Of a stretch of DNA of 64,000 bases, positions 8,512 to 17,117 are shown one piece after another (position 1 is the first letter of the stretch; each line of letters opens with the position of its first letter). Under the pieces are notes generated by a model. The model was not told where the DNA came from. It saw only the letters and a list, made by a program, of their open reading frames with translations, and did not search any database. The stretch lies in NCBI GenBank assembly GCA_024640505.1, contig JAHEEV010000003.1, positions 27,016 through 91,015 of the forward strand, written 5' to 3'. Made by a program: the position numbers and the translations under genes. This DNA is from Halieaceae bacterium. Lineage in GTDB: Bacteria; Pseudomonadota; Gammaproteobacteria; Pseudomonadales; Halieaceae.

Positions 8512-8513
8512 CA
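8496..8513. promoter_or_regulatory. TetR-type operator on the -10 element
   Basis: TGATAGCAAATACTATCA is a perfect inverted repeat: TGATAG and CTATCA arms around a 6-bp spacer. It covers the -10 hexamer of the rightward operon and lies 88 bp upstream of the divergent TetR start. Occupancy would block RNA polymerase, so TetR repression relieved by a pathway ligand is the natural reading. Confidence 0.65.
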
Positions 8514-8551
8514 TGCGTATGGCGTCGCTTAAAGCGCAATCGAATAGGCCC

Positions 8552-9052
8552 ATGAAAAGACCTGCTGCCGTATACAACCCCGCCGCTGGATTGTTGCGTA
8601 CCGAGCAATTCCAGATAGCTTATGCCACCAATGATATGGATCGTGCCCGGGGGCTTTTCGAGCAGCGCTACGGCATCGGGGCCTTCAAGCGGCTGGAAGG
8701 TCCCCTGCCGTCGGGCGGGCACATTCACGTAGAACTGGCGTGGGTCGGCAACACCCTGTACGAGCTGCTCACCGCCGAGGGCCCCGGTTCGGACCTGTAT
8801 GTCGGGCGCCTGCCAGCGGGCGAGTTCTCGGTTCGCCATCATCACCTGGGCTTTCTGGTCCACAGTGACGAGGAGTGGAGTTCACTGCTGTCGGAGATTG
8901 AGCGCAGAGACTGGGAACTGCTCTCGAAGAGCAGCAATCCCGGTTTTATGCAGAGTTGTTTTGTCGATGCCCCCGAGCTCGGGCATTACCTTGAGTACCT
9001 GTTCCCGGAGCCCGCGGGGCTGGCCTTTTTTGAAAGTGTGCCCTGCAATTGA
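8552..9052 (+). CDS. VOC (glyoxalase/extradiol fold) protein
   Basis: A 166-residue vicinal-oxygen-chelate protein. The two beta-alpha-beta-beta-beta modules show as QIAYATNDMDRARGLFEQRYGIGAF (first) and VRHHHLGFLVHSDEEWSSLLSEIERRDWELL (second), with HIHVELAWVGNTLYELL between and GHYLEYLF near the end supplying a candidate Glu ligand. VOC proteins of this size are isomerases, epimerases, lyases or ring-cleavage enzymes. The specific reaction is not recognisable. It is the first gene of a five-gene rightward operon under the operator at 8496-8513. Confidence 0.85.
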   Translation: MKRPAAVYNPAAGLLRTEQFQIAYATNDMDRARGLFEQRYGIGAFKRLEGPLPSGGHIHVELAWVGNTLYELLTAEGPGSDLYVGRLPAGEFSVRHHHLGFLVHSDEEWSSLLSEIERRDWELLSKSSNPGFMQSCFVDAPELGHYLEYLFPEPAGLAFFESVPCN

Positions 9053-9094
9053 ACCGGTGCGCTCCCGTTTAACCTGACCGGCGAGGTGTCCGGC

Positions 9095-10273
9095 ATGAAC
9101 TCACAGATCGACTCGACCATTCTCGGATACCTCGGCGAGTTGGAAGGTGCGGTAAGGGAACTGGCCAACACGTGGCATCCCGAGGATCCTCGTTACCGCG
9201 CCGATGTCTACCGCCAGGCCATGATGAGCCTGTCCTACGCCTATTTTGCCTATTTCCATGCCTCGCCCGAGCATCCGGACTGGGCGCCGCTGTGGAATCC
9301 GGTTTTCACGCTGCAACCCAATCCGGACGACATCTATCTTTACAGCCCGATCCGCGGCGACCTGCACTACAAGGTCAGCGGTAATCGCGGCACCGTGAAA
9401 ATACTGAGCTTCACGACCCAGCGGTATATGTCGGGCATGATCGATGACATCTCTCAGATCGGGGGCCACAACGAGATCGATGACCAGGATTTTTCGGTTG
9501 ACGCAAATGGCGATTTCGAGCTGGTGTTCAGCGTCGAGCGACCCGCGGGCCATACCGGCAACTGGGCCCCGATCCACCCTGAAGCCACCGGCATGATGGT
9601 GCGGCTGCGCAGCTATGACTGGGAGAACGAGATCGACCCGAGGCTCTCGATCGAGTGCCTCGATCCGGTTCCGCCCAAACCTCGTCTGGGCCCCGACGAG
9701 ATCGTCGAACGCATCCAGGAGATGGCCAGGTTTCCCGCGCGCAAAACCCGCAGTTATTACCGTCTGCAGAATGGGGTAAAGGAGCGGGTGGGCTTCAACG
9801 TGTTCGAGCCCGTGCGCATGAAGGGTGCGTTGGCGAAGCAGGTCTATTGGCCGGCCTGCTTTCAGCTCGAGGACGGCGAGGCGCTGATTATCGAAACCGA
9901 ACTGCCCGCGCGACGCCCCTACTGGAACATCCAGCTCAACGACCCCTATTTCAACGCGCTGGAATATGTCTATCGCTTCTCCAGCCTCAATGGTCACACG
10001 GCGAGGGTCAGCCCGGATGGCAGGTTTCGCGCAGTCATAGCACTGGACGATCCCGGCGTTCCCAACTGGCTCGATCCCGCGGGGTATCAGGAAGGCGGCA
10101 TCTACGGTCGCTGGTATGACTGCGATACCAATCCGACCCCGATCATCAAACGCGTTCCCCTGGCAGATCTGCGCAGGCACCTGCCTGCGGACACGCCGGT
10201 GGTGACACCCGGGGAACGGGCCGAACAACTGCGTCGGCGCGTGCGCGCGTGCCAGCGGCGCAGGAGGTGGTAA
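9095..10273 (+). CDS. DUF1214-domain protein
   Basis: A 392-residue protein whose C-terminal third (about 270-370: ELPARRPYWNIQLNDPYFNALEYV... then SPDGRFRAVIALDDPGVPNWLDPAG and EGGIYGRW) matches the DUF1214 domain. The N-terminal part is an all-beta-like region of unknown function. GAGG at 9083-9086 sits eight bases before ATG 9095, which decides this start over the GTG at 9086. Proteins with this domain are often seen near steroid and xenobiotic catabolic genes; that is general knowledge, not proof here. It lies 42 bp after the VOC gene and 5 bp before the SDR gene, firmly inside the operon. Confidence 0.83.
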   Translation: MNSQIDSTILGYLGELEGAVRELANTWHPEDPRYRADVYRQAMMSLSYAYFAYFHASPEHPDWAPLWNPVFTLQPNPDDIYLYSPIRGDLHYKVSGNRGTVKILSFTTQRYMSGMIDDISQIGGHNEIDDQDFSVDANGDFELVFSVERPAGHTGNWAPIHPEATGMMVRLRSYDWENEIDPRLSIECLDPVPPKPRLGPDEIVERIQEMARFPARKTRSYYRLQNGVKERVGFNVFEPVRMKGALAKQVYWPACFQLEDGEALIIETELPARRPYWNIQLNDPYFNALEYVYRFSSLNGHTARVSPDGRFRAVIALDDPGVPNWLDPAGYQEGGIYGRWYDCDTNPTPIIKRVPLADLRRHLPADTPVVTPGERAEQLRRRVRACQRRRRW

Positions 10274-10278
10274 GTACT

Positions 10279-11061
10279 GTGAATCCTGAACTTCTTGATT
10301 TCACCGGCCGTGTGGCCATCGTCACCGGGGGCGGTACCGGCATAGGCTTCGCGACGGCGCGACAGCTGGTAACGCGGGGCGCCTCTGTCGTCATCGCCAG
10401 TCGTACCGCAGACGAGTTGGAGCGCGCGGCCACGAGTTTGCGCGAGGAAAGCGGCGGGATCTGTGTGGCCGTGCCAACCGATGTCAAGGACGAGGAGCAG
10501 GTCGTCGGCCTGGTCGAGCGCACTATCGAGGAATTCGGCCAGATCGATATTCTGATCAATAATGCCGGCGGCTCACGTATGGGACCCCTGGCGAAGCTGG
10601 CGACCAGGGCCTGGGACTCGAGTTTCAACCTCAATGTCCGCTCCGCCTATCTCTGCACACGGGAGGTGGGTCAACATATGCTTGCGCGGAGCGCGGGCGC
10701 GATCGTCAACGTGTCCTCCAATGCCGGCATCGGCGGTGTGAAAGGCGGGGCGCATTATGCCTCCGCCAAGGCGGCCCTGCAGATGTTCACCACGGTAACG
10801 GCTGCCGAATGGGGCCCCCGCGGTATCCGCGCCAATTGCGTCGCTGCGGGAATGATTGCATCGGAGCGGGCGGTGGAGGCCTGGAAAGTAGCCGGGCTGG
10901 ATACCCGTAACATGACGGCCATACCGCTGCGCCGCACCGGCACACCGGAGGAGGTCGCCAACATGATCGTGTTCCTCGCCAGCGACGCGGCCTCTTACGT
11001 TACCGGCCAGACCATCGCAGTGAACGGTGGACCAACCATGGGCGGCATTCCCGATGACTGA
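10279..11061 (+). CDS. SDR-family NAD(P)-dependent oxidoreductase
   Basis: A 260-residue classical short-chain dehydrogenase. It shows the cofactor motif TGGGTGIG (about residues 15-22), NNAGG (about 93-97), the active-site Ser in NVSSNAG and the YASAK Tyr-Lys pair (about 158-162), ending in the usual VNGG strand. It probably oxidises or reduces a ring or side-chain hydroxyl. I place the start at GTG 10279, eleven bases after AGGAGG (10262-10267) at the end of the previous gene; the frame is open further upstream. It is the third gene in the operon. Confidence 0.9.
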   Translation: MNPELLDFTGRVAIVTGGGTGIGFATARQLVTRGASVVIASRTADELERAATSLREESGGICVAVPTDVKDEEQVVGLVERTIEEFGQIDILINNAGGSRMGPLAKLATRAWDSSFNLNVRSAYLCTREVGQHMLARSAGAIVNVSSNAGIGGVKGGAHYASAKAALQMFTTVTAAEWGPRGIRANCVAAGMIASERAVEAWKVAGLDTRNMTAIPLRRTGTPEEVANMIVFLASDAASYVTGQTIAVNGGPTMGGIPDD

Positions 11062-11090
11062 GCCGGTTACGCCAGGACAAGAACAACGCC

Positions 11091-12302
11091 ATGGATGACC
11101 GTTACGATCCCCCGCAGCAGTTCGCGACGGCGTTAGACCAGTTGCACGAGCTTGTCGCCGGGGAAGTCGGGACTACTGACTTTGGCGACGACGATTACCT
11201 GCCCGGTCTAGGGGTGCTCCTGCAGTCGATGGATTACGACCCGCACTTTTCCGAACGGGGACGGCGGTATGCCTGGGGTACCGTCATCAATGTGCTGAGA
11301 GGCAGGGCGCAGGCGATCAGGTCCATGGCGGAGAACCCCGGTTTCGACGCGCGGTCGATCACCAGCCCGGTGGTGATTACCGGGATTCCAAGGACGGGCA
11401 CTACGGCGCTGCATAAGCTGATGGCGGTGGACGCGCGCTTCCAGGGCCTGCAGACCTGGCTGCTCGATACCCCCATGCCGCGTCCGCCGCTCGAGACATG
11501 GCCTGACTATCCCGCCTATCAACGGACCGCGGCTGCGCTCGAAGCCCGCTACAAGGCCGCCCCGACAAAACGGGCTGCCCACAACATCGTGGCCGAGGAG
11601 GTGGATGAATGCTGTCTCCTGCTGCGCCAGGGCTTTGTTTCGAATCTCTGGACCTGTGGCTGGTCTGCAGCGACCTACGATGCCTGGTGGCAGTGCCAGG
11701 ACGAGGCGGCGTCCTACCGCCATTACTACCGTTGCATGCAGTTGATCGGTAGCAACGAGCCGGAAAAGCGCTGGCTGCTGAAAAATCCCGGGCACCTCGA
11801 CAACCTGGACCTGCTCTTCGCCGTTTTCCCCGATGCGCGGGTAATCCAGACCCATCGCGACCCTGCCCGGGCGGTGCCGTCGCTTTGCGCACTGCTGATG
11901 CAGCTGCATCCCGTCGTTGAACAGGGCCGCTATGAACAGCGGGCACACAACATGCTGGCGCGCGAGGTGGCGAAATGGGCGCAGGCGGTGCGCAGGGCCC
12001 AGGGCGTGCGTCGGGCGCATCCCGCACAGGTGCTGGACGTGATCCACGGCGATTTCCACCACAACCCGATGGCCGTGATAGAGCGCATCTACCGTTTCAT
12101 CGGGATGGAGCTGACGCCGCAGGCTTCCACCGCCATGGCGCAACGTGTCGAGGAGAAGCCGGAACTCAGCCATGGCGTACACCAGTACAGCGTCGCCGAT
12201 TTCGGCCTCACCGAGGATGAGATACGCGAGCGTTTCGGCGACTATATCGACCGGTTCGATCTGGCGCCCCGAACCTCTTCTACCGCAGGTGCCGTGAGAT
12301 GA
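11091..12302 (+). CDS. Sulfotransferase-family protein
   Basis: A 403-residue PAPS-type sulfotransferase. The 5'-phosphosulfate loop is clear as GIPRTGTTALHKLM near residue 101, and the 3'-phosphate region shows as HRDPARAVPSL near residue 257. It fits the large bacterial sulfotransferase (sulfotransferase 3-like) group, which transfers sulfate from PAPS to a hydroxyl. Family members of this length are common in mycobacteria and marine gammaproteobacteria, with acceptors mostly unknown. It overlaps the next gene by ATGA at 12299-12302. A sulfate-adding enzyme between dehydrogenases in a catabolic operon is unusual. Confidence 0.87.
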   Translation: MDDRYDPPQQFATALDQLHELVAGEVGTTDFGDDDYLPGLGVLLQSMDYDPHFSERGRRYAWGTVINVLRGRAQAIRSMAENPGFDARSITSPVVITGIPRTGTTALHKLMAVDARFQGLQTWLLDTPMPRPPLETWPDYPAYQRTAAALEARYKAAPTKRAAHNIVAEEVDECCLLLRQGFVSNLWTCGWSAATYDAWWQCQDEAASYRHYYRCMQLIGSNEPEKRWLLKNPGHLDNLDLLFAVFPDARVIQTHRDPARAVPSLCALLMQLHPVVEQGRYEQRAHNMLAREVAKWAQAVRRAQGVRRAHPAQVLDVIHGDFHHNPMAVIERIYRFIGMELTPQASTAMAQRVEEKPELSHGVHQYSVADFGLTEDEIRERFGDYIDRFDLAPRTSSTAGAVR

Positions 12303-13333
12303 AAGCCGCTGTTTATCGTGAAGCGGGCAAACCGCTTGTCCTGGAAAACCTGCCCGATCCCGAACCCGGTCCCGACGAGGTCATTATCAAGGTACACCGC
12401 TGTGGGATCTGCGGCACCGACCTGCACATGACGGAAGGTCACGCCTGGCAGTTTTCGACCGGAACCGTGCCCGGGCACGAATACGCCGGCGAAGTGGTGG
12501 AGGTCGGCTCCAGCGTCACCGGATTGAGGAAGGGCGACCTGATCACTGCGCTTCCCTCCACGGGTTGCGGCCACTGTGAAGCCTGCTACAGCGGCAATCT
12601 GGCCCTGTGTCACAACGCCCCCGGCGTGATGGGCGGTTATGCGGAACTGATGCGGATTCCCGTCAGCGTGGCCGTCAGACTGCCCGGCACATTGTCTGCC
12701 GCGGACGGGGCGTTGATCGAGCCTCTCGCTGTGGGCCTTTACGGTGTCAGGGTGTCGCAAATCCAGCCGGGGGATCGCGTCCTGGTGCTGGGTGCGGGGT
12801 CGGTCGCGCTGTGCACCATCTACTGGGCAAAACGCCTGGGGGCCGGACGCATCGTCGCCATGTCCCGCTCGGCGCGACGCGGGGCCGGTGTGCTGGATAT
12901 GGGGGGAGATGGCTTTGTGCAGTATGGCGAGAATGAAATCGGTGAGGTGGTCGAGGCGCTTGGCGGCCAGCCCGACATCGTGTTCGAGTGTGTCGGCAAT
13001 CCCGGCTTCATCATGAAAGGAATCGAGCATGTGCGCCCCCTTGGCCGGGTGATCTCCATGGGCTTTTGCACCTCGCCCGACCCGTTGGTCCCGGCACTGG
13101 CGGGTTTCAAGGGCGTCTCGCTGCAGTTCCCGGTCGGTTATTCCCTGAAGGATTTTCACCATGTGGCGGATGTCATGGATGCAGGCCATGTGGACCCCAA
13201 GATACTGATCAGCTCGGTGGTTGCGCTCGATGACCTGCCGGCAGTATTCGAGGGGCTGCGCGGCCCCAATAACGAAACGAAGGTACAGGTTGCGCCCGGA
13301 CCCGCGTCCACCCCGGCGGGCAAAAGCGTCTGA
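12299..13333 (+). CDS. Zinc-dependent medium-chain alcohol dehydrogenase
   Basis: A 344-residue MDR enzyme. It has the catalytic-zinc ligands in GICGTDLHMTEGH and GHEYAGEV, the structural-zinc lobe as four Cys in GCGHCEACYSGNLALC (about 91-106), and a Rossmann cofactor fold from VLGAGSVALCTI (about 163-174). It resembles the threonine/sorbitol dehydrogenase side of the family. It would oxidise a secondary alcohol or reduce a ketone with NAD(P). It is the last gene of the operon, and its stop is followed by a hairpin. Confidence 0.9.
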   Translation: MKAAVYREAGKPLVLENLPDPEPGPDEVIIKVHRCGICGTDLHMTEGHAWQFSTGTVPGHEYAGEVVEVGSSVTGLRKGDLITALPSTGCGHCEACYSGNLALCHNAPGVMGGYAELMRIPVSVAVRLPGTLSAADGALIEPLAVGLYGVRVSQIQPGDRVLVLGAGSVALCTIYWAKRLGAGRIVAMSRSARRGAGVLDMGGDGFVQYGENEIGEVVEALGGQPDIVFECVGNPGFIMKGIEHVRPLGRVISMGFCTSPDPLVPALAGFKGVSLQFPVGYSLKDFHHVADVMDAGHVDPKILISSVVALDDLPAVFEGLRGPNNETKVQVAPGPASTPAGKSV

Positions 13334-13347
13334 CCGCTGCTGAATGC

Positions 13348-13364
13348 CCGGCACTGTGTGCCGG
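13348..13364. terminator. Hairpin between two convergent operons
   Basis: CCGGCAC (13348-13354) and GTGCCGG (13358-13364) form a perfect 7-bp stem with a 3-nt loop in the 79-bp gap where two operons meet. There is no T-run, so terminator activity is only suggested by position. Confidence 0.4.
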
Positions 13365-13412
13365 CAATGCTCATGATGTGAGCGTTCTACCGGACCACTG
13401 ACCGGATAGGGC

Positions 13413-14978
13413 TTAATCCGTTTCCTGCAGGTCACTCCACAGCTTTTGGAGCGGCGCGACGGGATCGCGGTCGAGGTGGAGCTCCGCCAGCACGAAGCGG
13501 TCGGGTCGCAACAGGATGATGCGGCCGCTTGCACGGCCCAGGAAATCGTCCAGACCCGCCGCGTCCAGTTTCGGCCCGTCGCCGGATGCCTGCCCGCCGT
13601 CGACGTAGTACACGGCCGGTGCCAGCGTCTGCCACAGCGGGTGAGTGAGCAGGGCGTCCGGTAGCCGGGCATCACCGATTGCGAGGGCGGTAAAGCCTGG
13701 ACCGATAACGTCGTCCAGCAGGACTTCGCCCCCAGGCTGGTTGATCAACGGCTGGGGGAGCATCCGACCGCCGAGCTCATCCCCGACGAACCAGCCGCAT
13801 GGCAGTCGGACATCACTCAATGGCGCGATGACGTCGCGGCTGAAGTCCGCAGCCGCCGCGGGATCCCGGTTGATCTCGGCGAACATGGCATCGCGTTCCG
13901 CAGCTGCCTGCGGGTCGGTGGGTTGTATCTGGTCACCCAGCATGACAGCCAGGTCCACCACGGCTTTGGCCGCATCACGTCGCTCCAGGTTGTAGCTTTC
14001 CAGCAGAGATGCCGGCAGGGAGCCGTCGAGCACCCGAGCCAGCTTCCAGGCGAGATTCTGCACGTCGCGCACGCCGGCATTCAGGCCCTGGCCGGCAAAC
14101 GGCGGGGTCATGTGGGCCGCATCACCGGCGAGGAATACACGGCCCTCGCTGAACCGCTCGGCGACCACGGCGCTGAAACCGTAGACACATTTGCGATAGA
14201 CGTCCACCTTGTCCGGGTCGGTATGTTCCGCCAGCAGCGCGTCAATGCGCTCATCCCGCAGCAGATCTTCGTCCGCCTCTCCCTCGAGCAACATCCACTC
14301 CCAGCGACGTTCCCCGCCGGGGCGCAAAATGGTCATGGCCGGGCGCGCGGGATCGCAGAAAAAGCGGCATTCGGGCTCACCCGCCAGATGACGATCGACG
14401 GTGTCCACCACCAGCCATTTTTGCGGCAGGCGGTCGCCGCACATGGATATGCCCAGGCTCTGGCGGACGGTGGAACGACCCCCGTCACAGCCGATCATAT
14501 ACTGCGCCTGCAGCGACTGTTCCCGGTCACCGGGGAATCGCAGGTTTGCCCTTACCCCGTGTTCATCCTGCTCAAAGCCCAGCAATTCCGTGCTGTGGTG
14601 AACCGAGACGCAGTCGAACCGGTCCAGACCGGCGAGTAACTGCTGTTCCAGTATCGGCTGGTCAAAGGTGTTCTGCAGGCAGAATCCGTAGGGCCGCGAC
14701 CTCATGTCGGTACTGAACAGGCGGGTGCCCTCGCCGTTGATATAGTCTGCGACGAAGCCCTGCTTGATGGTCTGTGAGATCGTCTCGACCAGGCCGGTGG
14801 CCTGCAGTGTGCGCATGGATTCGCCGTCCAGTGCCACGGCCCTGGGTTCGGGGACGCAGCCCGGATTGCGCTCCACCAGGACCGTGTCCACACCGGCCGT
14901 GCCCAGTAGATTGGCCAGGGTGAGGCCGGCGGGCCCTGCGCCGACAATGAGGATACTGGCGTTATCGGGAAGGCTCAT
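13413..14978 (-). CDS. FAD-dependent aromatic hydroxylase (MhpA / PheA-TfdB type)
   Basis: A 521-residue class A flavin monooxygenase. The N-terminal dinucleotide fold is ILIVGAGPAGLTLANLLG, the DG motif is CDGGRSTVRQSLG (about 169-181), and the second FAD motif is GDAAHMTPPFAGQGLNAGVRD (about 284-304). Length and motifs fit the 3-(3-hydroxyphenyl)propionate / 3-hydroxycinnamate hydroxylase (MhpA) group, with a thioredoxin-like C-terminal region. It would ortho-hydroxylate a phenolic ring using NAD(P)H and O2 to give a catechol. The start at ATG 14978 overlaps the FAH gene by ATGA. With the dioxygenase and FAH protein it forms a hydroxylate-cleave-hydrolyse unit. Confidence 0.88.
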   Translation of the reverse strand: MSLPDNASILIVGAGPAGLTLANLLGTAGVDTVLVERNPGCVPEPRAVALDGESMRTLQATGLVETISQTIKQGFVADYINGEGTRLFSTDMRSRPYGFCLQNTFDQPILEQQLLAGLDRFDCVSVHHSTELLGFEQDEHGVRANLRFPGDREQSLQAQYMIGCDGGRSTVRQSLGISMCGDRLPQKWLVVDTVDRHLAGEPECRFFCDPARPAMTILRPGGERRWEWMLLEGEADEDLLRDERIDALLAEHTDPDKVDVYRKCVYGFSAVVAERFSEGRVFLAGDAAHMTPPFAGQGLNAGVRDVQNLAWKLARVLDGSLPASLLESYNLERRDAAKAVVDLAVMLGDQIQPTDPQAAAERDAMFAEINRDPAAAADFSRDVIAPLSDVRLPCGWFVGDELGGRMLPQPLINQPGGEVLLDDVIGPGFTALAIGDARLPDALLTHPLWQTLAPAVYYVDGGQASGDGPKLDAAGLDDFLGRASGRIILLRPDRFVLAELHLDRDPVAPLQKLWSDLQETD

Positions 14979-15940
14979 GTGGCCTCCCGGGGCACGATGC
15001 GGTTGTGGTGGGAGCCGAGATCGATGCGCCCGTCGGGGGTTTTCCCGGAGGCCGTCATCAGGTCGCCGTCTTTGAGGTAATCCGGGTCCTGCAGGGCGCC
15101 CTTGATGAAGAGCTGCCACCGCTTGCTGTCCGGCAGCAGTCGCGCTATCAGCATTTTCAGGGCCCCGGGGGATTTGACCGCGGTTCCACCGGGTGTGCCG
15201 GTGACTACCAGGTCGCCGGGACCCAGGTCCTGCAACTCGGAGAGTTCGGTCAGCGTTTCTGCCGGTTTGAAGGAGATATCCGCCGCAAGGGACTGCTGGC
15301 GCACTTCCCCGTTCACCTCCAGGCGGATGGCAATCTCGTCAAAATGGGCCAGGTCTTCCGCATCCACCAGCGTCAGCCAGGGCCCCGTTGGTCCAAAGGT
15401 GCGATAGCTCTTGCCTTTGTAGAATTGCACCTGTGGCAGTTGCACATCCCGCGCGGAGACGTCGTTGTGCAATACCAGGGCGCCGATGTAGTCCGCCAGG
15501 TTTTCCCGGGTCACGGTTACCGGGCCGGTGATGGCACGCTTCATGACGATGCCGATTTCCACCTCGTAATCCAGCAGTCGCACGTGCGGGGGGCGGATGA
15601 CATCGGTGTCCGCCGGCGCCAGGCAGGATGAGGCTTTGCGGAACAGGGTATTGAAGGGCAGCTTACCCGAGGGTATGCCGATCTCGCGCAGGTGTGAGCT
15701 GTAGTTGAGTCCCTGGGCGATGAGCTGGCGATCGCTGGTGATGGGGCAGAGCAGGCGTGTATCCGCCAGGTCGCGGTCCGGGGACGGCTGCGCCGCCGCA
15801 GCCCTTGCGAGCGCTATACCATGTTCCATAAAGTCTGCGGTGGAGCCGGCATCCATGTCCAGGGTGTGGATGCGGGAATCGACCAGCAGCCCCCAGCGTG
15901 GGGTGCCGGCGTCGTCAAATCGAACAACGTTCAAAGCCAT
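14975..15940 (-). CDS. Fumarylacetoacetate hydrolase-family protein
   Basis: A 321-residue FAH-superfamily enzyme. The metal-binding core is visible as LLDYEVEIGIVM (Glu ligands, about 120-131), LVLHNDVSARD (about 152-162) and the FKPAETLTELSELQDLGPGDLVVTGTPGGT end (about 225-255). Members hydrolyse C-C bonds of acylpyruvates, decarboxylate or isomerise dienoates, or hydrate pentenoates. After the hydroxylase and extradiol dioxygenase, cleavage or isomerisation of the ring-opened product is the reasonable role. It is coupled to the hydroxylase gene by a 4-bp overlap and follows the dioxygenase gene by 45 bp. Confidence 0.88.
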   Translation of the reverse strand: MALNVVRFDDAGTPRWGLLVDSRIHTLDMDAGSTADFMEHGIALARAAAAQPSPDRDLADTRLLCPITSDRQLIAQGLNYSSHLREIGIPSGKLPFNTLFRKASSCLAPADTDVIRPPHVRLLDYEVEIGIVMKRAITGPVTVTRENLADYIGALVLHNDVSARDVQLPQVQFYKGKSYRTFGPTGPWLTLVDAEDLAHFDEIAIRLEVNGEVRQQSLAADISFKPAETLTELSELQDLGPGDLVVTGTPGGTAVKSPGALKMLIARLLPDSKRWQLFIKGALQDPDYLKDGDLMTASGKTPDGRIDLGSHHNRIVPREAT

Positions 15941-15985
15941 ATCAGTTCTCCAGTAACAAAAACGGGGTATGAGGGGATTACGTAG

Positions 15986-17101
15986 CTAGTCCGGTAAGCT
16001 CGCGCTGCGCATGGCGTTGGCCATCAGTTTGATCTCCCGGAAGCCGAAGCTGGATTTGCCCAGCAGGTTGCGCAACAGCTGGAGCACTTCGTGCCAGCCG
16101 AGTTTAGGGCGCAGGAAGGCGGAGGGTACCGGCGGCCCCCATTGGGAGAGGCCGGCGACCGACATGGCGTGATACCTGGTCGGGCGCGCGGCATCGAACA
16201 GGTCGCCATCGGCGAAGTGCTCAAACTTGCGGCCGTCCGGTCCGAACCAGTAATCGAAGATCTGGCTGCCGAGGATATGGCGACCGATGCCCCAGGCGCG
16301 TCGGAATCCCCCTTCGCGCAGCATCTGCCCGCCCATGCCGACCTCGTCGAGATCCGGCACCTCGAAGGCGGCGTGCTCGAAGTCCATGACCGGCAGGCGG
16401 GCGACCACGAAGGTGTGATGATCGGTGGGCTCATCGCCGCGATCGCAGCGCAGAAACGCGACAGCCGGTCTGCCGTCAGGCAGGGCCTGCACATCGGAGG
16501 GGATCAGACCGAGCGTCTCGATATAGAAGCGGGCGGTTGCCTCCCACTCGGGCGTTCCCAGCACCATGTGGCCCAGGCGCAGCACCCGCGAAGGCGAGCG
16601 CTGCGGGCGGCGCGGTGCATTGATGCGCGGCTTGTCGTCTCCGCGATTGACGAGCGCTGCCTCGCCGCAGGCGGGGAGGGTGCGCCACGCCTCGAAATGT
16701 GCCACTTTGACCGAGACACCGTTGGGGTCGGTGAGGATGACACCCGGGGGGTGACCGGGCAGCTGCAGGGGTGCTGGAGCTGCCGCCCCGGTCCGGGCCG
16801 CCAGCTGTTCCAGCTCAGCCACTGTGGTGACCGCAAAGGTGGGGCCCACAAACGACGCCTTTGCGGCCTGCCGGTAGATCACGGCTACCGGTGCACCCGC
16901 TTCGGCCGAGAATTCCAGGCTGCCATCATCTCCCTGCCGGTGCTGCAGACCGAATCCGGTAAAGAATCTTTTTGCTACTTCGGCATCCGGCCCCGCGAAC
17001 TCAAGCAGGGCGAGGTCATGGACTTTCACGTGGGGATCCGCAGCCCTGGCAACCGGGATATAGGGGACACCGGAATCCGGGTGGGCGCCTGAATCGATCA
17101 T
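15986..17101 (-). CDS. Two-domain VOC protein, extradiol (catechol 2,3-) dioxygenase type
   Basis: A 371-residue protein with the two VOC domains of type I extradiol dioxygenases. The C-terminal domain keeps a plausible iron triad: His in RLGHMVLG (about 195), His in FEHAAFEV (about 256) and Glu in KFEHFADGD (about 310), with Tyr in the FDYWFGPDG loop. The N-terminal domain (KVHDLALLEFAG onward) looks non-catalytic. It probably opens a catecholic ring next to the hydroxyls. ATG 17101 has AGGA eight bases upstream and is preferred to in-frame starts further up. It heads the leftward operon and its promoter lies on two operators. Confidence 0.83.
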   Translation of the reverse strand: MIDSGAHPDSGVPYIPVARAADPHVKVHDLALLEFAGPDAEVAKRFFTGFGLQHRQGDDGSLEFSAEAGAPVAVIYRQAAKASFVGPTFAVTTVAELEQLAARTGAAAPAPLQLPGHPPGVILTDPNGVSVKVAHFEAWRTLPACGEAALVNRGDDKPRINAPRRPQRSPSRVLRLGHMVLGTPEWEATARFYIETLGLIPSDVQALPDGRPAVAFLRCDRGDEPTDHHTFVVARLPVMDFEHAAFEVPDLDEVGMGGQMLREGGFRRAWGIGRHILGSQIFDYWFGPDGRKFEHFADGDLFDAARPTRYHAMSVAGLSQWGPPVPSAFLRPKLGWHEVLQLLRNLLGKSSFGFREIKLMANAMRSASLPD

Positions 17102-17117
17102 GTCTTCATTCCTAAAC

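Noticed and set aside
12242..13675. Long minus-strand frame crossing the alcohol dehydrogenase and the hydroxylase end
   Set aside because: It runs antisense to a clear Zn-ADH and has no recognisable feature or ribosome site.
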